A stretch of 64,000 nt of DNA from assembly GCF_000372725.1 (NCBI RefSeq), contig NW_005201123.1, positions 25,730 to 89,729 of the forward strand. The letters run 5' to 3'. A program made the translations under genes and the position numbers. Source of the stretch: Emiliania huxleyi CCMP1516 (Eukaryota; Haptophyta; Isochrysidales; Noelaerhabdaceae). Of the stretch, positions 33,613 to 44,072 are shown piece after piece; positions within the stretch are counted from its first letter, which is position 1, and each line of letters opens with the position of its first letter. Under the pieces are notes generated by a model. That model did no database searches and was not told where the DNA came from. It worked only from the letters and a program-made list of their open reading frames with translations.

Positions 33613-34495
33613 TAGCAGCGGGGTGCGCCCGATAGCGCCCTGGACCCAAACTGCCGCTCGGCTTCGCCCTCGTCCGGCGCACTGCCCTCTCCCTCTAGCG
33701 CCCCCTCCCCTCCTCCTCACTCTGTCTAGTAGAGCTCCGAGTGTTCAGTACGAAGGCCCTTGTGCCCAGTGTCTACCGTTATAGAGTCCTACATGACGCG
33801 CGATGCAGGATGCTGCGGCAACCGAAATGCACGCATGGGCATGCTGTCGAGTGTCGTGTGCGACGATGATCGATGTATCTTGTATCAGCTCCGTAATTGG
33901 TAGTTAATGTGACCTCCTAATAAAAATGCCTACGCGCACGACACTTACACACTCGAACCAGTCAGTGGTGGTGGGGGTGGGTGGTGCAGCTGCAGGGGGC
34001 AAGGCCAAGGGGGTGTGGGGTTGAGCTTGAGGCTCAGTTGCTCACGGCTCAGATACGCGTCATGCACGACCCATGGGCATGCGAGCCGGGAGGGGGAGGA
34101 GGAGGAGAGAGAAACTCCGCACCGCCTCCGTCACACACAAACGCGCATGCCCGCGCCGCTGACAGGAGTCGCGAAGCGTGTCGCCGAGCAGCGGCGGCCG
34201 GCGCCATCGGCAGCGGCGGCACGGCGCGCTGCGTCTCAGCTCATCGATCGTGCGCCCGCTCTCCAACGTCGCCGAGATCCCTGCCTCGCCTGCCAGGAGC
34301 GGCGTCGAGCTCCTGCTGGGCAGGTGCGCGGGTAGAGCTCTCCACCATACTCTGCCGCGATCCCGGCTGCTGCGAGCACGGCGCCGCCCGGTGCGCGCGA
34401 CATGACCCCTGCCGTTCCCGCGCACGCAGGTCGCCGAGGAGGATGTGAAGTGCCAATGCGAAAGCACGACATATGAGCGCGCGCCCGCCGCCGCC
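33613..34495. other. 3' flank and intergenic stretch
   Basis: Includes the probable 3' untranslated region of the SYLF gene (an aataaa-like taataaaaat at about 33918). No other gene recognised. Confidence 0.4.
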
Positions 34496-35014
34496 ATGCA
34501 GCCCCGCCCCTTCCCGCCGTCGATTTCGTCGCCGTCCGTGCGCGCGCCGCCGTTCACTCCGCCGCCGCCGTCGCCCCCACTTCCGCCGCCCCCGATTTGC
34601 GCCTCGCCGCCGCCGCCGTTCTCCTTCTTCCCGCCGCCCGCGCTTCCCTCAGTCGCGCGCGCGCGGCTCGCCTGCGTCGCCGCCGCCCCCCCTCTCGCCG
34701 CCGCTCCCCTCACAGCCTCGTACAAGGGTGCCGCCGTCGGCGCCACAGCCCCCGCTCGCTCAAACGGTGACCCTACCCCATCCCCCTCGGTAATGCCCCA
34801 CCTTCTTCAGAACCAAATCCTCACCCCCCCCCCCCCACTGCTCCCCGAATCAGGTGCCATCGCCTCGTTTCCGTCGGATGAATTATGTGGAATCGTACCC
34901 CTCGGTGGTTTCCAAACCTATTCAAAAATGGACGCTTACAGAAATCGGCAAAAGACGACTAGGCTCTGGGCCGTGAGCTGCGCAGTGTGCGAGAAGAGCG
35001 GCGGCGTAGTGTAG
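34496..35014 (+). CDS. possible Pro-rich protein
   Basis: From ATG 34496 the frame reads a long Pro/Ser-rich stretch (FPPSISSPSVRAPPFTPPPP and so on). It could be a hydroxyproline-rich wall-type protein or simply composition; the opposite strand is also open with Gly-rich coding. No domain is seen. Confidence 0.2.
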   Translation: MQPRPFPPSISSPSVRAPPFTPPPPSPPLPPPPICASPPPPFSFFPPPALPSVARARLACVAAAPPLAAAPLTASYKGAAVGATAPARSNGDPTPSPSVMPHLLQNQILTPPPPLLPESGAIASFPSDELCGIVPLGGFQTYSKMDAYRNRQKTTRLWAVSCAVCEKSGGVV

Positions 35015-35045
35015 AGCGGTCGAGAGAGGAGTTGGCAAGACCTCC

Positions 35046-35158
35046 TCGGGGAGTGGGCAACGCCCGGCATCGAATGGAAACGCAGTTTTGGCTTTTCTTT
35101 AGCGAACAAGGACCTGCAACGGACCATCGGCGCCTGCAGAGACCCAAGAGGCGCTCGA
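35046..35158 (+). repeat. dispersed repeat C, copy 3
   Basis: Starts cggggagtgggcaacg and ends agaggcgctcgac. It differs from copy 1 by a few bases, including a missing ccc in the aaacgc-cagttttgg region. Confidence 0.7.
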
Positions 35159-35280
35159 CGTCATTTTTTCTCTTTGCTGGCACGCCGTCTGAGTAGCTGT
35201 GCTGCCCCAGTGCTGCCCCCGGGAGGGAGGCCAGGGAGGCGGCGTAGCCGAAGAGCCGGGGTTCCGCCTCGGAGGTGCGC

Positions 35281-36409
35281 ATGAGGCAGCACAAAACGCC
35301 CTCCGCCAAGACCGTCCTGCAGAGGTGCGTGTCGAAGGCTGTGGAGCAGAGGCTCGACGCGTGGGTGGCCGCCAAGCGCCGGCGGGACTGGTCGACCGCA
35401 GACGCCATCCGGGATGAGTTGCAGCAGGAGGGCGTGAGTTGCGAGGAGGCGCCTGCGCGCCCCCCCTCCCCTTCGTCGGAGCCTCGCTGAGCCCCGACCC
35501 CGCTGCAGCAGATGAGGCCCGACAGAGGCAAGCCGAACTTTAGCAACAGACAACCTTTGGGCGCTTCCGCGCGCCGCGAGAGGCCTGAGCATCTCTTTGG
35601 CGACCCGGCGCCAGGGCGGGTGGGGGAGCCGGAGGAGCCTGCGGCCGGCGAGGGCGGCGGCGAGGGCGAGGGCGGCGGCGGGGGCGGCGGGGGCGGCGAG
35701 GGCGGTGGCGAGGCCCGCGCAGGCGAAGAGGGCGGCGAGCAGGGTGAGGGCGGCGAGGGCGGCGGAAACGGCGAGGGCGGTGCGGGCGGCAGCAGCGGCG
35801 CATCGAGCGGGGCGGAGGCGCCGCCGGCAGCAGCCCGGGAGACGCGCCCGGCGCCATTCAACCCCTACCGGGAGGCGCGTCCGACTCGCACCCCCACGCC
35901 GTGGGTTCCTAGCAAGTTATATCCGGCTCGCCCCGACGGCAGCGCTGGAGGTGGCGACGTGCGATGGAAGGTGCGTGGATCTCCCTCTCCACCCCCACCC
36001 CCCACCCCCCACCCGCAAAGGCCACGTGCATACCCACGCCCCACCGTGACACTCCACCCTTTCCGCTCCATACCCTTTTCCCGCGCGCGCAGGTCATCTT
36101 TGACCTGAATTCGCCCGCCGACGCGTCCACCGTGGCCGACCTGCTGCATCGCGCTGGCGTCCGTCCACCCGCTCGCCTCAGATGGGGGCGCATGATCTGC
36201 GTCTCTTCACGGTGCCGGCCTGAATAGGCGCCGCGCAAGTCCTCGTGATGGAGGCTGTGAATAGAAGAGCTGTGAATAGAAGAGCTGTGAATAGGCGCCG
36301 CGCAAGTCCTCGTGATGGAGTCGGCGCCACATGCGCGGCCGAGCCGCACGCCTTCGCCCCCGCCATGCCGCGCCGCCCCCGCCGGAGCCAGCGTCGGCGG
36401 CGGCAGCGT

Positions 36410-36464
<55 letters not shown>

Positions 36465-36755
36465 GGCGGCGGTGGCGAGCCCCTGCTGGTGCGGCGCGCG
36501 TCGTGGGATGCACAAGACTACAGCCGCCGCCGGAGCGACTCCATGCATCCCAGCGCCCCGCAGCCCGACGCTCGGCGCGAGCGCCTGTCCGCCCCCGTCG
36601 AAACTCGGGAAGACTACGAGCGCCGCCGCGAGCGGTGGCACGACGAGCGCTCGCGCGAACGCGACCACTACGACGAGCGCGGACACGGCGCGGCACACCC
36701 TCACCCGTGGCGGCGCGGCGACGAGCGGGACTCGCACCCGCGGGAGCGCCGCTAG
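35281..36755 (+). CDS. unrecognised protein with RDWxTADAIRDEL motif and basic tail
   Basis: A tentative multi-exon gene. The first exon has VAAKRRRDWSTADAIRDELQ, a helical motif also found at the C-terminus of cysteinyl-tRNA synthetases and in algal chloroplast proteins. GTGAGT at about 35430 can splice to a CTGCAG acceptor before QMRPDRGKPNFSNRQPLGAS. A Gly/Glu-rich repeat region follows, then an intron (GTGCGTGG ... GCGCGCAG) and VIFDLNSPADASTVADLLHRAG. A final frame after a possible intron at 36229-36294 ends in an Arg/Glu/Asp/His-rich tail (ERRRERWHDERSRERDHYDE), like RNA-binding or splicing proteins. Whether these pieces belong together is unproven. Confidence 0.35.
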
Positions 36756-38049
36756 CGAATGCGTGGCAGGGTTGAAAAGAGCGTGTGGAGTGCATTGTGG
36801 GTGGGTGGCACGATCGGCCCGAAGTTATTGAGCGCTAGTTGTGCCACGTGCGTGGGTTGGATGAATTGCCCGTGCACCTGTGTCCATCTGTACGGCTTTA
36901 TGTCCGTGCCAGTGTGCGCTGTGCCGTGCCCAGATGCCAGAGAGACAGAAAGAAAGATCAAAGAATTCTTAATTAACAACACAGCCCCGCTCACAGCAGA
37001 CTGGGTGTGCATACGCCCTTCGCCTCGGGCGTCGGGGTTGCAGTCGGTGCGTGAGCCGTGACCGTGTGTTGCGTAAGAGGTAAGTATGTTCTAGGAAGAA
37101 GTTCTACCACTGGCGGCTAGGGATGAGGCCGCAAAAGAGGCGCGCGAGACAAGGAGGAGAATCGGAGAACGGAGAGACTTTGGGACGACTAGAGGGGGGG
37201 GCCACGATGACACAACCCACATGATTAATTACTTGTGTCGCTAATGTTCAAACAAGCGGTCGTGTCGTGCAGCTCGGGTGCTGGGGGGGTCGTGGGAGCC
37301 GCTCGGGACCATTCTAAAGGCGTGTTTTGGTAGCTGGGGCCTCGAAAGCGCCCCCGGGGCCCTTTGAGGGGCCGCACATTGCTCGGTACCCCCCCTGCAC
37401 ATCTAAAGCCATCCCTCCTTCTAGGGGGGGGGGGGGGGGGGTGAGCAGCAGAGCGCACGGACCCAGCTCTCCCGCCTCTTCGCCGCCGCCCCCCTCCACC
37501 CTCGGCTCGTGTTTGAGCGTACGCTCGAGGCGGTTGTGTTCACCGCGCCTTCGAGCCCGGTTGGCAGTAGGAGGGCCCGCCGGTGAGACCACTGATTTTG
37601 GTGTCGACCATAAATTCTCGCCACTGGAACACATGCTACTTACAGCTGCTGTCTATACAGAGATGCCAGCACCCCCCACAGGCAGAGCGCTCCTGCTGGG
37701 GGGGGGGGGTTCGGACCCCCCCAGCAGCAGAGCGCTGCTGCTGTGGGGGGGGGGGGGATATCGCGCACGAGTCAGCCGCGAGAGTCCGTCCAAGCCTCGG
37801 AACGAGCCCAACGGGGCCATTTTGGCCCCTCGGCGCCTTCTGCCGACCTTTGGCGCCCGATTTGGTGCCACCCTGCGGTCTTCAGACGCATCTGAGGTGC
37901 TCCCATGATGTTTCTACATCGGGACGTGTCGTGGTCTGACAATCAAAAGCGGCAGAGAGCACACAACCACCCAAGCACGCACCCACGACAGACACCCGTT
38001 GCTGTTTTGGCTCTGCTCCCTGAGATTCCCTGCACACACCCAGCAGCTA
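36756..38049. other. intergenic with long G runs
   Basis: No gene recognised. Poly-G tracts at about 37422-37441, 37699-37708 and 37744-37757. The trinucleotide gcagcagagcgc recurs around the second and third runs. Likely structural or sequencing-difficult DNA. Confidence 0.4.
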
Positions 38050-38923
38050 CTAGAGTCCCTCCGGTCCCCCGATTGGGTTCTCCGCACTCCCCGCGTCTAG
38101 GAGGAGCTGCAGGATCGCCGCCTCGCGCGCCTCCCCGTCCCCACTCCTGGACGCCTCACCGTCGTCAGCAAAGTCGTGGAGGAAGGCGCCAGCGTCCCCG
38201 AAGGGGTTTGTGCCTGTCTCGGCGTAGGCCTGCAGCAGCCCGCGGAGTCGCAGGCGCTCCTCGGCGATGAAGACGCCATTCGCCCGCGAGACGTCTCGCA
38301 GCTCGCTGCCTCTCAACCCCGACAGGTCGCGCAGCGGCGTCCCGCGCAGCAAGAAGTCATTCAATGGCTCCTGGAAGTCACCCCGCGCGACCCACGCGTG
38401 GAACCTCTGCCGGAACCAGCTCGCCCACACGCCGCACTGGAAGGCGTCGTCTTGCAGCTTGAGGCGGAGGATCACTACGGACCAGCCCCGGGTGCCGCAT
38501 GCTGCATCGGCTGCCTCGCGCAGCTGCCCCGACGCTCGGTCCGAAGCGCGCAGGTCTGAGCCATAGGGCTCCCAAAAGAAGACGGATCTCGCCGGCGCGC
38601 AGATCACCGCGCCAGTGCATGCCGAGGCAAAAGTGGAAGAGGCGCGAGCGGTCGGTGCTGCTGAGAGCCTCCTTGGAGCGCGTGGTCGCGAACACCTCGC
38701 CCGTCTGAAACGACTGCCCGTCGAGCGGGTACGCAGTCGTAACAGGCCGCTCTGCGCAGCGCTGGTCGCCCGCGCAGATGGCCAGACGCCCGAGCTGCTC
38801 GTCGTTCAGCCATTCCCGCGGGTCGTCCGAGAGGACGGCGCCTGAGCCGTACCGCTGGCGCGCGGTACCGCGCAGCACTGGCTGCTCGCGCGCAGGCGGG
38901 GACGACGGCGGCTCGCACTCCAT
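38050..38923 (-). CDS. Ulp1-like cysteine protease (C48), frameshifted
   Basis: ATG 38923 opens MECEPPSSPP, then DPREWLNDEQLGRLA (the WLND start of the Ulp1 fold) and RSRLFHFCLGMHW with the catalytic His. The frame then shifts: the next frame reads SVFFWEPYGS and LKLQDDAFQCGVWASW, with the oxyanion Gln and the catalytic Cys in CGVW. One base must be gained or lost near 38600 for HW to lead into GAVIxxPARSVFFW. The family removes SUMO-type modifiers, and related proteases occur in transposons. The position usually held by the catalytic Asp is taken up by the EPYGS strand, so the acidic residue may be Glu. Probably a decaying gene or an assembly indel. Confidence 0.6.
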
Positions 38924-39580
38924 CTCGTCGACGGCGCCGCTCGAGCTGCCCGCGGCGCCAGCCTCGCCCGCCCCTTCCTCCTCGGCCGCGTCAGCGTCCT
39001 CGGAAGCGGCGGATGGGGCCCGTGGCCGGCTCCAGCGGCGTGGACCGCCGCCCTACGTCACCTCCTTGACTCGGGAGCAGGGGTCGTAGATTAGCTTGAT
39101 CCGAACCGTCGCCCACCCCTTCCACCCCTGCGGGTCTCGTAGACGTCGTCCTCGCCCTCCACCTCGCGCAGCCAGTTCACCTCGACCACGCGCACTCTGA
39201 TCTTTGTGATGAGGCAGAGTCACACGGTCGGCTCGCCGCTCGGGGCGTACTCGGCCAGGTACTCGGCCACCGCGCCCACAGACAGAGCACATGCGGCGCG
39301 CCTCGGCCAGGCTGGTGGAGTCTAGTTGAACCCAGCCGGGTTGGCGCTGTGTGGTGGCGGCGTGCCGTCCTCCCATCCCTCCCGGGACCTGTCTTCTTTC
39401 TTTCTTTCCATCCAACGACCAACGTGGGTTCGGATGCTGAGGTGGTTGGGGAAGACCTGCTGGAATTGATACAGACCGACGCTACACGGCGCGCGCGTGC
39501 GCTCCTTTAGGCCAACCGGGCTGCCAACTCGCAGACTCAGACTGTGTAGCTGCCATATTGATTAGAGAAGAGGCTTGCAC
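38924..39580 (-). other. possible upstream exons of the Ulp1-like gene
   Basis: Short minus-strand frames with protein-like pieces (VRVVEVNWLREVEGEDDVYET at about 39125-39190, and TVRIKLIYDPCSRVKEV ending near 39056) separated by frame changes. They could be exons of a gene joining the protease to the Tudor-like gene upstream. Joins could not be proven. Confidence 0.3.
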
Positions 39581-40199
39581 TCTACTCGCCGTGAGGACCT
39601 GAATCAAAAGGCACTCGCTCGCCGGCAAGGACTACGGGTAGCACACGCGGCAGCAGAGGTGGCGGTCCGGGTCGCAGCGCGCGTAGCAAGTCGGCCCCAG
39701 CGTCACGGGCGTCGGGCCAGGAGCCGGCTCGACGAGATCGACGAAGAGGACGAAGACGAGGAAGACTACTCGAACTTGGACGAGGACTCGGGCGAGGAGC
39801 AGGACTCGGAGACCGGCCAGGGAAGCGACGACCATGACCAGGTGACACGAGGAGTGGATGTGACAAGAGGAGTCCGCATTTCGCGCTGTCTGCTCTCTTT
39901 CGCCGCCCGACCCTTTCGCCCGCCCACCACTTGCGAGCACAAATCTCACACCTCCACTGCCCTCGCCACAGGCGGCGACGGACGGACATACAAGGCTCGA
40001 ACGGCGGCAGCGGCTCAACGGCCGCCGGCGGCCGTCGTGCGTTTGCTTTCGCCATACGTGGCGCACCCCCCGGCGTCTGCTCTGGTTTGGGGGCGGAGGG
40101 GAGGACTCTCATGTGCGGACTGTTGGGCTCTCTGTGTTGAACTGGCGCTTGTGCGCGAACCCCACCAGTCTGGCCGAGCGGCACGCCGCCGCTGGGGGC

Positions 40200-40778
40200 G
40201 TGAGGAGGCCGCGGGGGACGGCGGTGAACCCCATCCTTCGATATAGGATGGGCCCTCACGGCGGCCCGTCTGCTGCTGAAAATGTGGCGTGTTGGGGGCT
40301 CTCCTGTGTGACTCCTCTGGACGGCGCGCCACCGCTCGTCGTCCAGCATGTGCCACCACCGCCGATCCAGGTAGCCGTCGTACTCGACTTCGTGCACGAT
40401 CCGTCCGTCCTCGTCCTCCTCCCGCGCCATGACGGTCGCGGGGTACCACCGCTCGCTGTCGCAGAAGATCTCGAGGCGCGATCCGGTGGGCAGGACAGTG
40501 TGGCCGTCGAGCGCCACCCTGGCATCCTCGCGCTGTCGCTTCCGCCGCTTCGCCTTCGTCTCCTTGCTGCGCAGCAGGGTGTAGTTCGGGCCCACCTCCG
40601 CCACGCTGTCCAGCACGTGGGCGGCGCTCGCCATCTCGACCGCGTCGTCCTCCGGCGGAAGCTCCGCGTCGCCCGCGGCCACTTCCCGAGCGCGCTCGTC
40701 GCGCATCCGCTCGTGGTGGGCCTGCCGACGCGCCACGCCGGCGCCCGTGTGCCTCGCCGCCGCGTCCGGCGCCGGCAT
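40200..40778 (-). CDS. Tudor-like domain protein, N-terminal exon
   Basis: ATG 40778 starts a frame with a helical basic region (KETKAKRRKRQREDARVAL), then LPTGSRLEIFCDSERWYPATV and IVHEVEYDGYLDRRWWHMLDDERWR. The ErWYPATV...VEYDGY pattern is that of small Tudor/chromo-barrel-like domains that recognise methylated or acidic peptides in chromatin proteins. The frame stays open after RAVQRSH but turns low-complexity, so an intron is likely there. It may belong to the same gene as the minus-strand protease downstream. Confidence 0.5.
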
Positions 40779-41621
40779 CGATCGCTGCCACAGGTCGTCC
40801 CACAGGTCGTCCCAACAGGTCGTCCCACAGGACGCATCCAAATCGCCGCATTTTGTTATACCAAAAAGAGGGCTACACAAGGCCCTCTACGCTGGGGCGC
40901 CGGCGCATTTCGACCGCCGAAAAGTCTCCCACTCGCGCCCTCCCCAAACCGAGTCCTCTCTACAGTTACATACACTACAGGGGGATACCACTGTGCGGCC
41001 GCTCCAGAACTGCCCCATTCGCAAACAGCTACGCTACGGGCCCGGCTGGTCCAATCGCTCGTGCCTGCTTGCTCTCGAGGCAGCAGAAGAAGGAGGGCGG
41101 CGCCACCGCGTAGGGCACGCCGCACTGCTGCCGCTTGGCCTCCTCCTTCCAGATGAAAGCGCTCCTCTTCTCCTGCCAGCTGCCTGCTCGGCGGCCCTTG
41201 CGCGATCCCTCCCGGGCCGATTGGTCTTTCGGATCAGCTCAATCCTACTGCGCGCAGCCCGGAATTTGCGCCCCTCCCGTCAAGCGCTGGGGAACGTCCT
41301 CATTTCCCGAGTTTAATCGTCCTCATTTCTTTCTGCTTTCCTACCCCCAAAGCTAATAGAGCTCTAACGAACCCGACGGGAACCGTAATATCTTTCGTTT
41401 TCGCGAGCAAAGGTGCCGCCTCCCGCCCGCCCCCGCCGCCCCGCTCATCCCCGGCCCCGCCGCCCCGCTCAATTCCCCGCACGCGAGCAAGGCGCACGGC
41501 CGCGCTAACTATATTCGCGCGCGAAGACGGGCGCTCTGGTGTCGCTACTACCTCGCGGCCCGACGCAGTCCAGAGCGTGGCGTGCTGGTAGCTGACCCTT
41601 CTTTCGCAGCGTAGGTCAGCA
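40779..41621. other. intergenic between divergent genes
   Basis: Three copies of caggtcgtccca lie at about 40792-40833 just upstream of the minus-strand start. No other feature recognised; this region should hold the promoters of both flanking genes. Confidence 0.4.
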
Positions 41622-42354
41622 ATGCTCGCAGCGACCCTGTACTTGTTTGCTTTTGCCCCCACGCCGTGCACGGACGACAACGCTGCCGTCCCCATGCTTG
41701 CAACCGCACTCGGCGTTCCCGACGTCACCTCCTGTGCTGAGGTACCGTTCAGTAGGCGCTTCCACCTGTAGAGCCCTGCACCTCCCTCGTCGACAAGAAC
41801 GCGTAGACAGCGCTAGACAGACTCTGCCCCGGTACCCACGCCTGAGATGACGGTCGCCTCCCATCCGTCTTCTCCCCGCGTCTAAAGGAGGGCGCTCCCC
41901 CCGCTCCGCTCAGGTGTTGTCGATGAATTACTGCCCCCGCGTCCCGGTGGAGCTCGTGCACTACTGCTGCGCCTCTTGCGCTGACTTCCCTAGTACTCCT
42001 TTGCGCGAATCACGAGGGCAGAAAGATGAATACGGGTGTGATGGATACAGAATCGCAGTCAAACAGTCCAGTGGCAAATTTCAATTAACTGGCGACACCT
42101 CATTTAGTGACGGCACGTCCTGCAGCTTCTCGACCTGGACTCGTGCTGGACTGGCGGAAAACATAGCCACTAATGGCGAAACATGTGCTTGCGCCTGTCA
42201 GACAATTTTCGCTCCCTCTGTTATGTCTGATTCGACACCTGCGATTGATACGTGCGAGCCATGGGCGCTTACATATGGCAATCCGTGTGGCCAGTCAACG
42301 CCAAGCTGTTTTGGCGCCTCGATGGGCTGCCAGCACGCCTGGGGGTGCCTGTAG
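41622..42354 (+). CDS. small secreted Cys-rich protein with ShK-like domain
   Basis: Two exons, 41622-41741 and 41914-42354, give 186 residues. The N-terminus (MLAATLYLFAFA) is a short signal-peptide-like segment. Then CTDDNAAVPMLATALGVPDVTSCAEV joins VLSMNYCPRVPVELVHYCCASC, a six-Cys pattern like the ShKT module (C-D...C...YCP...CCxxC). The C-terminal half has ten more Cys (SCSFSTW, CACACQTIF, CEPWALTYGNPC) and no known domain. It is probably exported or cell-surface; in haptophytes such modules are numerous and functionally open. Donor GAG|GTACCG, acceptor CTCAG|GTGTTG. The hAT-type MITE lies 86 bases after the stop. Confidence 0.65.
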
Positions 42355-42439
42355 ATGACGTAGGTGGAGGCGAACACAGCCAAGCAAGGCACATGTAATT
42401 TGCAGATCGATTATCCGACCACCCCTGCATGCGCGGGCC

Positions 42440-42821
42440 TTGGCCCGCAGTGCTCAAACTTTACCGGTATGGGAGTTTTTGGCTAATCAACCCCAAGGCC
42501 TGCACTAATCAAAAAGTGGTACGGGATACCAGTTGCCTCACGGAAATCAAAGCGAGTCGGAGTGCCTTCTTGGTGGCAAAATCGGCAAAATCGGCAAAAT
42601 ACCGGGTATTTTGCGGGTATACCTGAAAAAACCCGGGTATACCCGGGTAATACCCGCACTTTTGCATGGTTTCGCCCCCGGGACCACACCGACAGCCGCT
42701 ACAACTAATGAAAACCCCGCATACCACTTTCGCATACCACTATACCATACCACTCCAAAACTAATCAAAATATCGCCAAATACCGGTCTCATACCGGTAA
42801 AGTTTGAGCACTGTTGGCCCG
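42440..42821. mobile_element. hAT-type MITE, 366 bp, with 8-bp target-site duplication
   Basis: The element 42448-42813 begins CAGTGCTCAAAC and ends with its reverse complement; the inverted repeats match over about 24 of 27 bases. The eight bases TTGGCCCG flank both ends (42440-42447 and 42814-42821). An 8-base duplication plus CAG-type ends is the hallmark of hAT transposons. The interior has short subterminal repeats (gtggtatg, gcaaaatcg) and no gene. Confidence 0.85.
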
Positions 42822-43300
42822 GTGCCGCTGGTCGAGAGCTGGACGGCATTGGGCGCCAATCCTTGAGTGGTTTGCTGAACACTATTTGTGCGTGAGGGTG
42901 GGTGGGTACTCGGTGAGGTTTGACTGAGGCGTTTCTGATTGTGGCAGTCTAGCGTGCGTGCAACTGTAGCTCGCTCTGAGCAACGGCCTGCCGCTGCCTC
43001 CTGCCCTGTGAATGTGTTGCGGTTTCAGTCAGCCCTAGTCTAGAGGGTGTTGTTGTGGGACGGTCCCCGATCGCTGCAGCGTCAATAACGACTGCTGCCC
43101 CGTCGAGCTGCCCCGGGCTACACTGCGTTGAATAAAAAAGAATTTTACGGTACAAAAAGGCGGTCGCAAAGCACGATTCACTTTTAGAACAAAGCTCCCT
43201 CGCACGACAGAGGGAACGGGACTGCGCGCAATGGCACTAACTAACACAGATACTAAAACAGAACACTGTGATTCTGTGTGAGCTCTGTGTCTTGATTTGC
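42822..43300. other. intergenic, no recognised gene
   Basis: No domain in any frame. It contains aaaagaattttac near 43134, a motif seen again at about 43549 on the other side of the SINE-like insertion. Confidence 0.4.
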
Positions 43301-43543
43301 CAACAACATACCCGGATCATGCTGAACAAGCTCCTCTTGTAGCTCGATCGGTCACACCGCCATCGCCGTCGGGGAGAAGGGGGACGACACTGCCTCTGCA
43401 GCGTGCACCTCGATCCTGTGTACCGTGTTTGTTATGACCCCCCCCAATGAACACACCAACCAGTGAGGGAGGGCGAGACGATCGAGGGGTCCCGTACCAT
43501 GCGGAATCGACCCTTCAAGTGCTCAAGTGCTCAACAACATACC
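43301..43543 (+). mobile_element. SINE-like element R1, copy 4, with 12-bp target-site duplication
   Basis: The body 43313-43531 is the reverse orientation of copies 1-3. It is bounded by the exact direct repeat CAACAACATACC at 43301-43312 and 43532-43543. The 5' end starts at ggatc, missing about 60 bases of copy 1, as expected of 5' truncation during target-primed reverse transcription. The 3' tail is two gtgctcaa units. Confidence 0.85.
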
Positions 43544-43685
43544 TAACACAAAAAAGAATTTTACAAAAAAGACCTGCGTGGCATGACGCCACACCGAGTT
43601 TTTAACCTAACAAGTAACATCAAACGATTTGAGCGCCGACTTCCAGGTAGTCGCTCGCCGCGCGTCGGGGGCTTCGTCGCCCAAT

Positions 43686-44072
43686 ATGTCGCTCATCGTG
43701 CCGGCTCCGCAAGTCGGCGGGCCGAATCGGTCCCGAGCTAAAGCCGTCGGCATCGTCCTCCTCGTTGGCTCATGCGGGCTCGCCGCCACCCTCCTTCCTC
43801 GAGGCCGCGGCGGCAACAACAAGATCACTGCCCCTGCAGTGCTCGAGAAGTGGGGTGGTGGCATTGACAAGAACTCTGAGGAGTACAAGATTGCACGCTT
43901 CCTATTTGACGACATCCAGCATGTCCTCTGCCCCGGCCTCTGCGTGTTTGGCGTTTGTGCAGCGGCCGGATGCCCCGCGTTGATGGAGGCGGGGTGGTCG
44001 TCTCTGGATTCGGCGGAAAAGGTTGAGGTCGCGCCAATGGATGGCAATGCTTGGCGTTGTCGCCGGATATAA
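43686..44072 (+). CDS. small single-pass membrane protein, unknown
   Basis: From ATG 43686, 128 residues with one membrane segment (AVGIVLLVGSCGLAATLL), a polar middle with YKIARFLFDDIQHV, and a second hydrophobic Cys-rich stretch (LCPGLCVFGVCAAAGCPALM). No family recognised. Its 3' end overlaps the start of the next long frame, so either this is the 5' part of that gene or the next gene starts later. Confidence 0.4.
   Translation: MSLIVPAPQVGGPNRSRAKAVGIVLLVGSCGLAATLLPRGRGGNNKITAPAVLEKWGGGIDKNSEEYKIARFLFDDIQHVLCPGLCVFGVCAAAGCPALMEAGWSSLDSAEKVEVAPMDGNAWRCRRI

Noticed and set aside
39575-40246. Plus-strand acidic protein (DEIDEEDEDEEDYSN)
   Set aside because: The opposite strand has a better protein pattern further 5', no start or splice context supports the plus frame, and acidic runs arise from GAC/GAG-rich composition; left open rather than called.
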